This document shows, in pieces, positions 25,909-34,776 of a stretch of DNA of 64,000 bases. The position numbers and the translations under genes are program-made. This DNA is from Sphingobacterium prati (GTDB taxonomy: Bacteria > Bacteroidota > Bacteroidia > Sphingobacteriales > Sphingobacteriaceae): NCBI RefSeq assembly GCF_013167215.1, contig NZ_JABJWY010000018.1:1-64000 (forward strand), in the 5' to 3' direction. The first letter of the stretch is position 1. Every line of letters starts with the position of its first letter. Below the pieces are notes generated by a model that saw nothing but the letters and a program-made list of their open reading frames with translations, ran no database searches and had not been told where the DNA came from.

Positions 25909-27057
25909 ATGAACTTCGACCTAATTGCTAAACTTCCACACGTCGGTACATCCATTTTTACCAAGATGACCACGCTTGCCAATGCGGAACAAGCCCTGAA
26001 CCTGTCACAAGGCTTCCCAGATTTTGAAACAGATCCCAAGCTTGTTGAATTGGTTTCTGCGGCGATGGAAAAAGGACATAACCAATATGCACCGATGATT
26101 GGTGTACAAAGCTTGCGTGAGACGATCGTCAAAAAATACAGCGCAGTGTATGCTGTGGATATTGATCCGACCGAAGAAATCACGATAACAGCCGGCGGAA
26201 CCCAGGCCATATTTACTGCGATAGCAACAGTAGTTAGGCCCGGCGATGAAGTGATTATATTCGAGCCGGCCTATGACAGTTATGCACCCAGCATTGAATT
26301 GTTCGGTGGTAAAGTTGTTCCCGTTCGATTGTTGGCGCCAGATTTTCAAATTGATTGGGATTATGTAGCTACCCTGATCAACGAAAGGACACGCTTGGTA
26401 ATAATCAATAACCCCAATAATCCGACAGGGAAAGTTTTAGGGAAAGACGAGTTGAATAAACTTAGCAAGCTCCTGCAGGGAACGAACACGCTATTGCTAA
26501 GCGACGAAGTTTATGAGCATCTCGTGTTTGACGGAATAGCTCCACAATCGGTCTTAAGTATACCGGGCTTGCGTGATCGGAGTTTTGTTGTTGCCTCTTT
26601 TGGAAAGTTGTTGCATACTACAGGGTGGAAGATTGGGTATTGTGTGGCACCGACCGTACTGACGCATGAATTCCGAAAAGTCCATCAGTTTAACGTGTTC
26701 AGCGTCAATACACCCATGCAAATTGCGATAGCAGCATACCTGAAAGATATTGCTTATGTTGAAAGTCTCGCTGGGTTTTTTGAGAAAAAGCGCGATTTAC
26801 TCAAAAATGGGTTGGCACAATCACGCTTCAAAATTCTACCCTGTGAAGGGACTTATTTCCTGAATCTGGATTATAGCGCCATTAGCAAAGAGAAAGAATT
26901 TGATTTTGCCTGCTTTTTGACAAAGCATCATAAAATAGCTACGATTCCACTCTCCGCGTTTTATAAACAAGCTACAGATCAGCAGGTTTTGCGTGTTTGT
27001 TTTGCGAAACAAGATGCCACTTTGTTGAAAGCGGTGACTATTTTAAATGAAATATAG
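25909..27057 (+). CDS. Methionine aminotransferase (YbdL-like, PLP class I)
   Basis: A 382-aa PLP-dependent transaminase of the KAT/YbdL branch, which transfers the amino group of methionine (and other amino acids) to 2-oxo acids, for example in methionine salvage. Blocks visible are LSQGFPDFETDP at the N-terminus, NQYAPMIGVQSLRE, TAGGTQAIF, the NNPNNPTGKVL substrate/cofactor loop, SDEVYEHLVFDG and the PLP lysine in SFGKLLHTTGWKIGY (Lys233). The HTTGWK signature favours YbdL over AspC. Length is typical. It stands alone: divergent thioredoxin upstream, and a 141-base gap with a promoter before nagB downstream. Confidence 0.9.
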   Translation: MNFDLIAKLPHVGTSIFTKMTTLANAEQALNLSQGFPDFETDPKLVELVSAAMEKGHNQYAPMIGVQSLRETIVKKYSAVYAVDIDPTEEITITAGGTQAIFTAIATVVRPGDEVIIFEPAYDSYAPSIELFGGKVVPVRLLAPDFQIDWDYVATLINERTRLVIINNPNNPTGKVLGKDELNKLSKLLQGTNTLLLSDEVYEHLVFDGIAPQSVLSIPGLRDRSFVVASFGKLLHTTGWKIGYCVAPTVLTHEFRKVHQFNVFSVNTPMQIAIAAYLKDIAYVESLAGFFEKKRDLLKNGLAQSRFKILPCEGTYFLNLDYSAISKEKEFDFACFLTKHHKIATIPLSAFYKQATDQQVLRVCFAKQDATLLKAVTILNEI

Positions 27058-27161
27058 CGTGATTTCGATGCTAAAATTTGGGCTAAAAGGTTTTATTTAA
27101 AATATTGTTAAGAATAAGGTACTTTATTAAAATTTTACTTCAACTTAACTCACTAATTTCA

Positions 27162-27169
27162 TAAATTTG
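27162..27169 (+). promoter_or_regulatory. -7 promoter element of nagB
   Basis: TAAATTTG matches TAnnTTTG. The start codon is 29 bases downstream, which gives a short leader. No good -33 box is visible. Confidence 0.5.
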
Positions 27170-27198
27170 TAATTCACGTTTATCAATATATCCATAAA

Positions 27199-29127
27199 AT
27201 GGCTAGATTAAATTTATTGGAAGAAACACGCTTCGAAAAAGTCCCCGTAAGCGTCTATCCAGATCAAAATTCAGCTTCGAAAAACGTTGCAAATCGTATC
27301 GCTGAAATTATTCGTGCAAAGCAAGAGAAAGGTGAAAAAGCTGTTTTAGGTCTTGCTACTGGTGCCACACCAGTGAAAGTCTATCAAGAACTGATTCGCT
27401 TGCACAAAGAAGAAGGTTTAAGCTTTAAGAACGTGATTACCTTCAATCTTGACGAATATTACCCAATGCAACCTGACGCCGATCAGAGCTATGTGACCTT
27501 TATGAATAAAAACCTGTTCGATCATGTAGACATTGATAAGGCGAATGTAAATATTCCTGATGGTACCCTTGCAGCGGATCAAGTCAATGCATTTTGTGAA
27601 GCATATGAACAAAAGATTACAGCTGCAGGTGGTTTAGATATTCAATTATTAGGTATTGGTCGTACAGGCCACATCGGTTTCAACGAACCAGGTTCTGCGC
27701 CAAACTCCGGTACCCGTATTGTAACTTTAGATGACTTAACACGTCGCGATGCATCACGTGCTTTCGGTGGAAAAGAAAATGTGCCAAGAAAAGCCATCAC
27801 AATGGGTGTAGGTACTATTTTCAAAGCAAGAGAGATTATCTTGATGGCTTGGACCGAAACAAAAGCTGAGATCATAAAAAAAGCTGTTGAGGGCGAGATA
27901 TCGGCAGAGATTCCGGCTACATATCTTCAACTGTCAGATAATGTCGAGTTCATTTTGGATGAGGCAGCAGCGTCGTTGTTGACACGTTTTGATCTTCCAT
28001 GGTTAGCCGAAGATGTTACCTGGACACCATCATTGATTAAAAAAGCAGTAGTCTGGTTGGCTTTAGAGATTAACAAACCTATTTTGAAACTTACCGATGA
28101 AGACTACAATGCCCATGGTATGGCAAAACTGGTGACAGAAACTGGTCCTGCTTATAATATCAACATCCGTATTTTTAATGAACTTCAACATACGATAACA
28201 GGATGGCCAGGTGGTAAGCCTAATGTAGACGATTCACAACGTCCAGAACGTGCAAATCCGGCTAAGAAAAACGTGATTGTATTCTCTCCGCATCCAGATG
28301 ATGATGTCATCTCCATGGGGGGGACATTTATCCGTTTGGCAGATCAAGGACACAATGTTCATGTAGCTTACCAAACTTGTGGTAATACCGCGGTATGGGA
28401 TGATGACGTGGTCCGTTACCTGGAGTTTGCGGAGGATCTGGCAAATCAAATCGGTGCGAAAGCGGAGGCCGCTCAGATCAATCAGATTTATGATGAAGAA
28501 AGGGCAATCTTTGCAACGAAAAAACCAAATCAGATCGATACCGAACTTGTTCGCAAAATAAAGGCATTGATCCGTAAAGGAGAAGCCATTGCCGGAGCTC
28601 GTTTAGTCGGATTGCCAGATGAAAATATCCACTTCCAGGATCTGCCATTCTATGACAGACAAAAATTTGCGAAGGAAGTATCGTTTGAAGACGATATTCA
28701 GCAAACAATGGAATTGTTGCGGCAGGTAAAGCCACATCAAGTATTCGCAGCAGGAGATTTTGCTGATCCACATGGTACACATAAAGTATGTTTCGATATT
28801 TTATTTGAGGCTTTGAGAAGATTGAGCAAAACTGACGAGTGGACAAAAGATTGTTGGTTGTGGTTGTATAGAGGAGCATGGCACGAATACCCAATCCATG
28901 AGATTGAAATGGCCGTTCCCCTATCGCCACAAGAGGTATACCGCAAGCGTTTAGCGATCTTCAAACACCAATCCCAAAAAGATTTACCTGTATTCCCGGG
29001 CGATGATCCACGTGAATTTTGGGTACGCGCAGAAGACCGTACGAGTGACACAGCGTCGGTATATGATAGGTTAGGTTTAGCTAACTACGAAGCGATAGAA
29101 GCTTTTGTGCGATGGAGATTTGACTAA
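27199..29127 (+). CDS. nagB: Glucosamine-6-phosphate deaminase fused to a PIG-L/LmbE deacetylase domain
   Basis: A 642-aa bifunctional-looking protein. Residues 1-270 are NagB: LGLATGATPVKVYQELIR, FNLDEYYPMQP (Asp base), and GIGRTGHIGFNEPGS (catalytic Asp/His/Glu set), which converts glucosamine 6-phosphate to fructose 6-phosphate and ammonia. From about residue 355 a second domain begins with VIVFSPHPDDDVISMGGT. HPDD is the zinc/base motif of PIG-L/LmbE N-deacetylases, and a further zinc-ligand candidate lies in DPHGTHK near residue 525. A fusion of this kind could deacetylate GlcNAc or a GlcNAc conjugate and deaminate it. The fusion is known in Bacteroidota; the acceptor of the second domain is not. 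It has its own promoter and a strong terminator, and a GH20 chitobiase lies 3 kb further on. Confidence 0.93.
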   Translation: MARLNLLEETRFEKVPVSVYPDQNSASKNVANRIAEIIRAKQEKGEKAVLGLATGATPVKVYQELIRLHKEEGLSFKNVITFNLDEYYPMQPDADQSYVTFMNKNLFDHVDIDKANVNIPDGTLAADQVNAFCEAYEQKITAAGGLDIQLLGIGRTGHIGFNEPGSAPNSGTRIVTLDDLTRRDASRAFGGKENVPRKAITMGVGTIFKAREIILMAWTETKAEIIKKAVEGEISAEIPATYLQLSDNVEFILDEAAASLLTRFDLPWLAEDVTWTPSLIKKAVVWLALEINKPILKLTDEDYNAHGMAKLVTETGPAYNINIRIFNELQHTITGWPGGKPNVDDSQRPERANPAKKNVIVFSPHPDDDVISMGGTFIRLADQGHNVHVAYQTCGNTAVWDDDVVRYLEFAEDLANQIGAKAEAAQINQIYDEERAIFATKKPNQIDTELVRKIKALIRKGEAIAGARLVGLPDENIHFQDLPFYDRQKFAKEVSFEDDIQQTMELLRQVKPHQVFAAGDFADPHGTHKVCFDILFEALRRLSKTDEWTKDCWLWLYRGAWHEYPIHEIEMAVPLSPQEVYRKRLAIFKHQSQKDLPVFPGDDPREFWVRAEDRTSDTASVYDRLGLANYEAIEAFVRWRFD

Positions 29128-29148
29128 CATAGTCCAAACTAATATAGG

Positions 29149-29182
29149 AAAGCTCTGAGTCATAGATGGCTCAGAGCTTTTT
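29149..29182 (+). terminator. Terminator of nagB
   Basis: AAAGCTCTGAG and CTCAGAGCTTT pair perfectly over 11 bp around a 10-base loop and are followed by TT and GTTTTT. It lies 22 bases after the stop codon. Confidence 0.9.
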
Positions 29183-29192
29183 GTTTTTAATT

Positions 29193-29239
29193 ATTCTAAA
29201 TAAGTAAAGTTTTTATATCTTTGCCTCGTTATTTAGAAT
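29193..29239 (+). promoter_or_regulatory. Promoter of the siderophore receptor with flanking inverted repeat (iron-operator candidate)
   Basis: The -7 box TATCTTTG is at 29216-29223. Perfect 11-bp arms, ATTCTAAATAA (29193-29203) and TTATTTAGAAT (29229-29239), bracket it, one over the -33 region and one at the expected transcription start. The layout fits a repressor such as Fur, as expected for an iron-uptake gene. The regulator identity is an inference. Confidence 0.5.
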
Positions 29240-29269
29240 GAATAAAAATAATTACCCAAAATTATTAAC

Positions 29270-31759
29270 ATGAACAAACACTTACTTACTCTTGCCTCTA
29301 CATTTTTAATTGGAAGCACAGTATATGGACAGACCTCAGGAATCGTCAAAGGGAAGGTTGTTGACGCCAATAATAATCCTTTAAGTTCGGTAACGGTTTC
29401 GATTGGCGATAAAACGGTGCGTACAGACCATAAAGGTCATTTTAGATTACATGGAGTCGACCAAAATGTAGTTATCCGCTTTACTTACTTAGGTTACCAA
29501 ACGACTTCGCTTGATTATGTCTTTACTTCGACTAGCCCTGAGGTTATGATAAAGCCAGTGGTGTTAGTGAGTAATGAGCAGGCCATTGATGAGGTGGAAG
29601 TGTTTGGTGAGCGCAACAAAAAACCCAAGGGGCTTGAGATGATTACGCGTATGCCATTAAAACCCTCCGATCAGATTCAGAGTATTTCTGTGATTTCCAA
29701 TAAGGTGATTCAGGATCAAGGGATATTAACGTTGACAGATGCTGTAAGAAATATTCCTGGTGTCACGCTGTTCGGTTCATACGGCGGTGTTAAAGAATCA
29801 TTATCAACACGTGGTTTCAGGGGGGTGCCGGTTTTGAAGAATGGGGTGCGTATGGATTCACAGTTTCAAACCGCTTCTGGTGTAGTTGATATGCAGGGGG
29901 TAGAGTCTATCCAGATGATCAAAGGATCCGCTGCGGTGACACAAGGTGTTATTACTGATATCGGTAATGCAGGCGGCGTGATTAATGTGGTTACTAAAAC
30001 ACCTAATTTTACAAACGCTGGAGAGGTTGGCGTACGTGTGGGTAGCTGGGGACAGTTTCGTCCAACATTTGACTTTCAAACCGTATTGGATAAAAAGGAA
30101 ACGGTTGCTTTCCGTATGGACGGGGCTTATGAAAGAAACGATAGTTTCAGAAAAGGGCTTTCGGCCAACCGTGTTTATCTGAACCCTTCTCTGGCATGGA
30201 AACCGACGGATAGAACAACGATTACATTAGAAGGAGACTATTTTAACGATAATCGTACGCCGGTCAATTCGGCCGTCAATTTAAATCCATCACAAGGTGT
30301 CAATGCCCTGTACGTCATTCCGAATCATAAATTTTTAGGATTCAACTCAGACAATAACAATACCGAGATGAAGAGCTTTATGGCGCAGATCAATCATGAA
30401 TTGACTGATCGCTGGAGTGTTCGCGCTTCCATTGCGACTTCATCTTACCAGGTTGATAACCAAACGACTTCCTCCTCTTTGATTAAGGATGATGAAAAAC
30501 AGTACAATACTTTTTCGCGCTCCATGAGCAGAAGCCTACGTGACGATAAAAACAAGACTTTTCAGTTTGACTTAATTGGCAAGGATCTTTATACTGGTCG
30601 AGTAAAACACTTGGTGCAAGCTGGGGTAGATTATCGGATTGCTGATGCGACAACAACATCCTTTGCCGGAAAGCTAAGTCCTTTAGAAAAAAATGTACTG
30701 CTTAAAAAAGCGGATCAAAATAGTTCAGTTATTGACATCATCGATATTCATGGGGATTGGGTAAATGACCTTTCGGAAGTGGTGTATGTAGATTCCTTGG
30801 GCAACCAAAGAAAGGGAAAGCAAATCGCCTATACGGCGGGAACACCTGTCAGAAGCTACTATTCTTCTGTTGGATTTATGGGGCAAGACGTCATTGAATT
30901 CAATAAATACCTTAAAGCAGTTTTAGGCTTGCGTTACTCGGAGATTACAACCAAGGATTTTGTCTCTAATGGCAATAAAAGAGAATCTGCCTGGAATCCT
31001 ATGGCGGGCATAATTGTGACACCTTTCGAGAATTTTAATGTGTTCGGATCCTATACCAATTCAACAAACTTGAGAAGTGCCGCTAATCCCATGATTGATG
31101 GAACAAAAGCCGGAGCTTCCAAGACAGAACAGTTTGAGGGTGGTATTAAGTCGGATTGGCTGGGCAACAGGTTACGGTTCAATTTAACCTATTTCCATAT
31201 CTATACCTCTAACCTAACGAATGCGGAGTATACACCGGGGACAAATGTACAGACAGGCTTATATTTTAAAGCCGGAGATTTGGTCAGGGACGGTATTGAG
31301 GCCGAATTGAACGGTCGTATACTGGAAAACCTGACGGTGATGTTGGGCTATGCATATTTGGACGCTCGATATAAAAACTCACCATCCTATATGAATGGCT
31401 CCGCTCCAATGAATGCACCAAAGCATACAGCCAATGCGTGGGTACAGTATGTCTTTAATCAAGGAGCCTTACGTAATCTGAGCTTAAGTGCCGGAGTATA
31501 TTATGTCGGAGACCGTCCAGTGAATGAGTATGGTCTGACTCCGAATGGACATGGCGAATACTATGGAACAGAACCGTTTAATATGCCGGCATATACGACC
31601 GTAAATGCGCAGGTCGGTTACAAATGGCGCCGGTTTGATGCAAGAGTTTTTGTTAACAATATCACCAATGAAATTGGCTTGAATTCGTATTTCCGAGGTG
31701 GTTTTATCAATCAGATCGACCCTAGAAATGCTGCCGTATCATTAAGCTATAAATTTTAA
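29270..31759 (+). CDS. TonB-dependent siderophore receptor (FhuA-like)
   Basis: An 829-aa outer-membrane receptor for ferric siderophores. After a signal peptide (to about YGQ21) is a carboxypeptidase-like Ig domain (SGIVKGKVVDANNNPLSSVT) typical of Bacteroidota receptors. The plug begins after PSDQIQSISVISNKVIQDQG, with the siderophore-receptor signature LTDAVRNIPGVTLFGSYGGV and GGVINVVTKTPN. The barrel is complete and ends AAVSLSYKF with the terminal Phe required for outer-membrane insertion. This is the FhuA/FpvA-like branch, not SusC. An inverted repeat around its promoter points to iron regulation. It lies between nagB and the convergent chitobiase gene, with which it shares a bidirectional terminator. 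Confidence 0.94.
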   Translation: MNKHLLTLASTFLIGSTVYGQTSGIVKGKVVDANNNPLSSVTVSIGDKTVRTDHKGHFRLHGVDQNVVIRFTYLGYQTTSLDYVFTSTSPEVMIKPVVLVSNEQAIDEVEVFGERNKKPKGLEMITRMPLKPSDQIQSISVISNKVIQDQGILTLTDAVRNIPGVTLFGSYGGVKESLSTRGFRGVPVLKNGVRMDSQFQTASGVVDMQGVESIQMIKGSAAVTQGVITDIGNAGGVINVVTKTPNFTNAGEVGVRVGSWGQFRPTFDFQTVLDKKETVAFRMDGAYERNDSFRKGLSANRVYLNPSLAWKPTDRTTITLEGDYFNDNRTPVNSAVNLNPSQGVNALYVIPNHKFLGFNSDNNNTEMKSFMAQINHELTDRWSVRASIATSSYQVDNQTTSSSLIKDDEKQYNTFSRSMSRSLRDDKNKTFQFDLIGKDLYTGRVKHLVQAGVDYRIADATTTSFAGKLSPLEKNVLLKKADQNSSVIDIIDIHGDWVNDLSEVVYVDSLGNQRKGKQIAYTAGTPVRSYYSSVGFMGQDVIEFNKYLKAVLGLRYSEITTKDFVSNGNKRESAWNPMAGIIVTPFENFNVFGSYTNSTNLRSAANPMIDGTKAGASKTEQFEGGIKSDWLGNRLRFNLTYFHIYTSNLTNAEYTPGTNVQTGLYFKAGDLVRDGIEAELNGRILENLTVMLGYAYLDARYKNSPSYMNGSAPMNAPKHTANAWVQYVFNQGALRNLSLSAGVYYVGDRPVNEYGLTPNGHGEYYGTEPFNMPAYTTVNAQVGYKWRRFDARVFVNNITNEIGLNSYFRGGFINQIDPRNAAVSLSYKF

Positions 31760-31788
31760 GCAGATAGCATTCAATTGTTAATGCAAAT

Positions 31789-31826
31789 AAAAGGGGTGTT
31801 TTCTATTCGAAAAACACCCCTTTTTT
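31789..31826. terminator. Bidirectional terminator between siderophore receptor and chitobiase genes
   Basis: AAAAGGGGTGTTTT and AAAACACCCCTTTT pair over about 13 bp around CTATTCG, with A and T runs on the outer sides. It can serve the plus-strand receptor gene and the minus-strand GH20 gene. Confidence 0.88.
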
Positions 31827-31911
31827 AAACGGCCACCGGAAGTATTATTTCAGCACTTCAATGATGACTTTCTTTATGTTACTGTTTTTATTGTAATAAT
31901 CCCGTTCGTTT

Positions 31912-34428
31912 TTAATAAGCAATAACGTCTCCGGATCTACCTTTGGCGTCAAATACCTTGAATAGATATTTCTTGCCCGCTTGAAAAGGGATTGCGCCAT
32001 CTACTTGTTTTGACTTCAACGTTGGCGAGCTTCCATTTTCTGTATAATAGACTTTGAATCCGGGATAATCTGTGTTGATATAGAGCTGGTTACCCTCTTT
32101 TTTAATTCCAAGCTTCGGAAGGCGATAGGTATAACCCCCATTAATAATATCCAGTTTCTTCAATTCATCCTCGCCTAATTTCTTAATAAAGGCTGTATAC
32201 GACTTACGATAGGTTGCTTCATCATAAGAATTGCCTTTTTCCCAAGCTTGTTCCTGCGCCCAGGCGCGATCGGCAATAGCAATTAACCGAGGGAATATCA
32301 TCTCTTCAAGGCGTGGATCTGTGGATACCTTTTCGGCCCATAGCGCGCCCTTGATTCCGAGTAAATTCTTCTTTCCTTCGGCAGTAAGCTGTTCTTTGTT
32401 CGTATAGGCTTCCTTTACAAGGTCTTTTCCAGTATCGTCTTTACGCAAGTTGATGAAGAAATTTTCTGGTGCGAATGAATAGGTTTTGTTCAGGTTGACC
32501 GTGCCCACCCAGCTATGGCCCGGATCGGCAAAGTCGCGGTCCCATGACATATCCAGATAATTGTTGGCTGCACTTGTGTATACAACCTTATAGCCTGCAT
32601 TAGCTAATTTATAGGCCAGGTCTTCTTGTCCTTGTCCCGGAAGATTATTCCATACATTGAGATGAATGCCGGATTTGCCTAATTCGGCATTGACCTGCAT
32701 ACCCTTTCCTTTATTGCGCATACCCATCTCTTCCCAACCGGACATTGTTAAGCCCTTGTCCTGGACAAGTTTATTTATTTTGGCGATGTAGAAGGGCCAT
32801 ACATCCAAGACATTGGTCATGTTGTTCTCTTTCATGAAGGCAAGTACTTTGGGGGATTTTTCCCAAACTCCGCTAGGAGTCTCGTCACCGCCCAAATCGA
32901 TAATTTTTAATGGAACACCAGCTTTTTCGTGGATAGCTTTGATCTCGTCAACCACCTTGCTCAGGAAATGATAGGTCGAGGGTAGGGCTGGGTTCATGAC
33001 ATTGTCGTTCCAGTTTTGTGCGGAGTTGTACACCGATTGATCATCCGCATCATCCAGCAAAAACTCTTCTGCTTTCTGCTTGTCGCCCAGCTTGGTATAA
33101 TGCGCAAAGCGTGCACGCATGGCTTTGATCGCCGCACGGGCATGTCCCGGTGTTTCGACTTCAGGAATTACGTCAATATGTCTTGCTTGTGCGTATTGCA
33201 AAATTTCGATATAATCAGCTACGGTATAGAATTGATGCGCTTTTGCAGTTGCCCCAGAACCGTAAGCCGGTTGAATGCCTTTGCCATCCTCAAAATCAGC
33301 AGTGCGGTTGGCGCCCACTGCCGTCAGTTCGGGTAGGGATGGAATTTCCAATCGCCAACCTTCGTCGTCAATAAAGTGGAAATGGAACTTATTTAATTTG
33401 TAGGCAGCCATCAGATCTAAAATGCGCAGCACTTCAGCTTTGCTGTGAAAATTACGGGCCGCGTCCAGCATAAATCCACGATAGCCATAGCGTGGGCTAT
33501 CTTCTATTTTTACATAAGGTAGGGAAATTGATTTTGTGGCTTTATTCCATTGTTGATGATTGATCAAAGATTTTAAGGATTGTATGGCATAAAATGCCCC
33601 GGCTTTATCCGATGCTTCTATGCGTATACCTTTTGCATCAATGTTTAGTAGATAAGATTCAGGCTGTAGGTTGTTTGCTTTGACGATAACAATTCCATCT
33701 TCCTTCTCCGAGGCAGCATTTAGCCTGATTCCTGTATATTTGGTGAAAAAATCGTTCAGAAAATTCACTTCCGAAGAAAATTCACTAGCGATGAATACTT
33801 TTATACCCGTCGTTATAGTGAACTTTGCGCTATTGTTAATACTAATGTTGCTCGGTAAAGGAATAATGCTTTGTGCTTCGATACCTTCAGTAAGTTTATT
33901 CTGGTCATATTTGTAAGACCAGTAATCATTCTTTTCTGCTTCGGATTGAGGGGCTGTTTTCACAGCAGTATAGGCCCGAATATCTGTTGAAAGTCCGGTT
34001 TTATTATTTTTAATATATAAACCGATTGGTCCGTCGGTATAATTGACTAATCCTGTTGTTGTGAAATCAATATGGATTGTATCTTGTGCGTTTAATAAAA
34101 AATTGTTTTTATTAAAGCTTACTTGAAATAGATCGCCATTCCTGTGGTCAATGGCAAATCGTTTATCTACTTTTTCGGGATCAATAGACCGGATAAAATT
34201 AAACCAGAGGCTCCAGTCATTCAGCTGTACAGCACTTTTCCCCTTGTTTTTTAGAATGATGGTGGAGATGGGATTTTTGCGGATATTCTGTCCTTCCTTG
34301 ACCTGCCAAGTAAGCTGCAGTTGATCTGCGATTGAGCTCGATTTTTGAGCGTATGCTGCTTGGCTAAAAAGAGCCATGCCAAGGCCAGCATAGCGTAATA
34401 GTTTTTTAATTTTTTTTAAATTAGTCAT
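31912..34428 (-). CDS. Beta-N-acetylhexosaminidase / chitobiase (GH20)
   Basis: An exported enzyme (838 aa from the ATG at 34428) that removes terminal GlcNAc from chito-oligosaccharides. The chosen start gives the signal peptide LLRYAGLGMALFSQAAYAQ; the longer frame to 34554 runs to the edge of the tRNA promoter region and has no signal sense. Domains are: CHB_HEX carbohydrate-binding (about 30-190, LQLTWQVKEGQNI), GH20b (about 195-310), the GH20 barrel with HFHFIDDEGWRLEIPSLPEL, PEVETPGHARAAIKAMRA, the catalytic Asp-Glu in DLGGDETPSGVW near 513, and a C-terminal CHB_HEX_C domain ending GRSGDVIAY. The plan is that of Serratia chitobiase (about 885 aa). Released GlcNAc could feed nagB. A protein-like out-of-frame tail follows the stop (31845-31940). 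Confidence 0.94.
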   Translation of the reverse strand: MTNLKKIKKLLRYAGLGMALFSQAAYAQKSSSIADQLQLTWQVKEGQNIRKNPISTIILKNKGKSAVQLNDWSLWFNFIRSIDPEKVDKRFAIDHRNGDLFQVSFNKNNFLLNAQDTIHIDFTTTGLVNYTDGPIGLYIKNNKTGLSTDIRAYTAVKTAPQSEAEKNDYWSYKYDQNKLTEGIEAQSIIPLPSNISINNSAKFTITTGIKVFIASEFSSEVNFLNDFFTKYTGIRLNAASEKEDGIVIVKANNLQPESYLLNIDAKGIRIEASDKAGAFYAIQSLKSLINHQQWNKATKSISLPYVKIEDSPRYGYRGFMLDAARNFHSKAEVLRILDLMAAYKLNKFHFHFIDDEGWRLEIPSLPELTAVGANRTADFEDGKGIQPAYGSGATAKAHQFYTVADYIEILQYAQARHIDVIPEVETPGHARAAIKAMRARFAHYTKLGDKQKAEEFLLDDADDQSVYNSAQNWNDNVMNPALPSTYHFLSKVVDEIKAIHEKAGVPLKIIDLGGDETPSGVWEKSPKVLAFMKENNMTNVLDVWPFYIAKINKLVQDKGLTMSGWEEMGMRNKGKGMQVNAELGKSGIHLNVWNNLPGQGQEDLAYKLANAGYKVVYTSAANNYLDMSWDRDFADPGHSWVGTVNLNKTYSFAPENFFINLRKDDTGKDLVKEAYTNKEQLTAEGKKNLLGIKGALWAEKVSTDPRLEEMIFPRLIAIADRAWAQEQAWEKGNSYDEATYRKSYTAFIKKLGEDELKKLDIINGGYTYRLPKLGIKKEGNQLYINTDYPGFKVYYTENGSSPTLKSKQVDGAIPFQAGKKYLFKVFDAKGRSGDVIAY

Positions 34429-34517
34429 GTTGGTTACTTTTTCAATGAATCTAAATATAGCTATTTTAGAGCGTTTTGAGATTTGTTTTAAAAAAATGAA
34501 TAAAATTTTCATAAATA

Positions 34518-34549
34518 TTTGGTGATATTTAGAAAGCTTTCTATATTTG
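34518..34549 (+). promoter_or_regulatory. Promoter of tRNA-Glu copy 2
   Basis: TTTG (34518-34521), a 20-base spacer and TATATTTG (34542-34549) match the Bacteroidota consensus. The -7 box is identical to that of copy 1 and is followed by GCA in both. Confidence 0.75.
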
Positions 34550-34567
34550 CACACCGAAACAGAAAAC

Positions 34568-34639
34568 GGCCCGTTCGTCTAGGGGTTAGGACGCAAGATT
34601 TTCATTCTTGAAACAGGGGTTCGATTCCCCTACGGGCTA
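34568..34639 (+). tRNA. tRNA-Glu (anticodon TTC), copy 2
   Basis: The 72 bases are identical to the copy at 7516-7587, with anticodon TTC at 34601-34603. Flanking DNA differs apart from the promoter core. CCA is not encoded. Confidence 0.97.
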
Positions 34640-34641
34640 CA

Positions 34642-34670
34642 AAAGCGACTTCAAACGAGTCGCTTTTTTT
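34642..34670 (+). terminator. Terminator of tRNA-Glu copy 2
   Basis: AAGCGACT and AGTCGCTT form an 8-bp stem around TCAAACG and are followed by a T run, starting 3 bases after the tRNA. Confidence 0.9.
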
Positions 34671-34776
34671 GTGCCAAAAATCTTGTTTATTTCAGCGTCT
34701 CTACCTAATCCTTTTTTTTCAAAACGCTTTGATTTAGGCTTATCCTAGATTTGAGAGTTTCGAGGATTTATATTGT

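Noticed and set aside
7516..34639. Genomic island bounded by two tRNA-Glu genes
   Set aside because: No integrase, and the interval holds housekeeping genes (xseA, radA, nagB).
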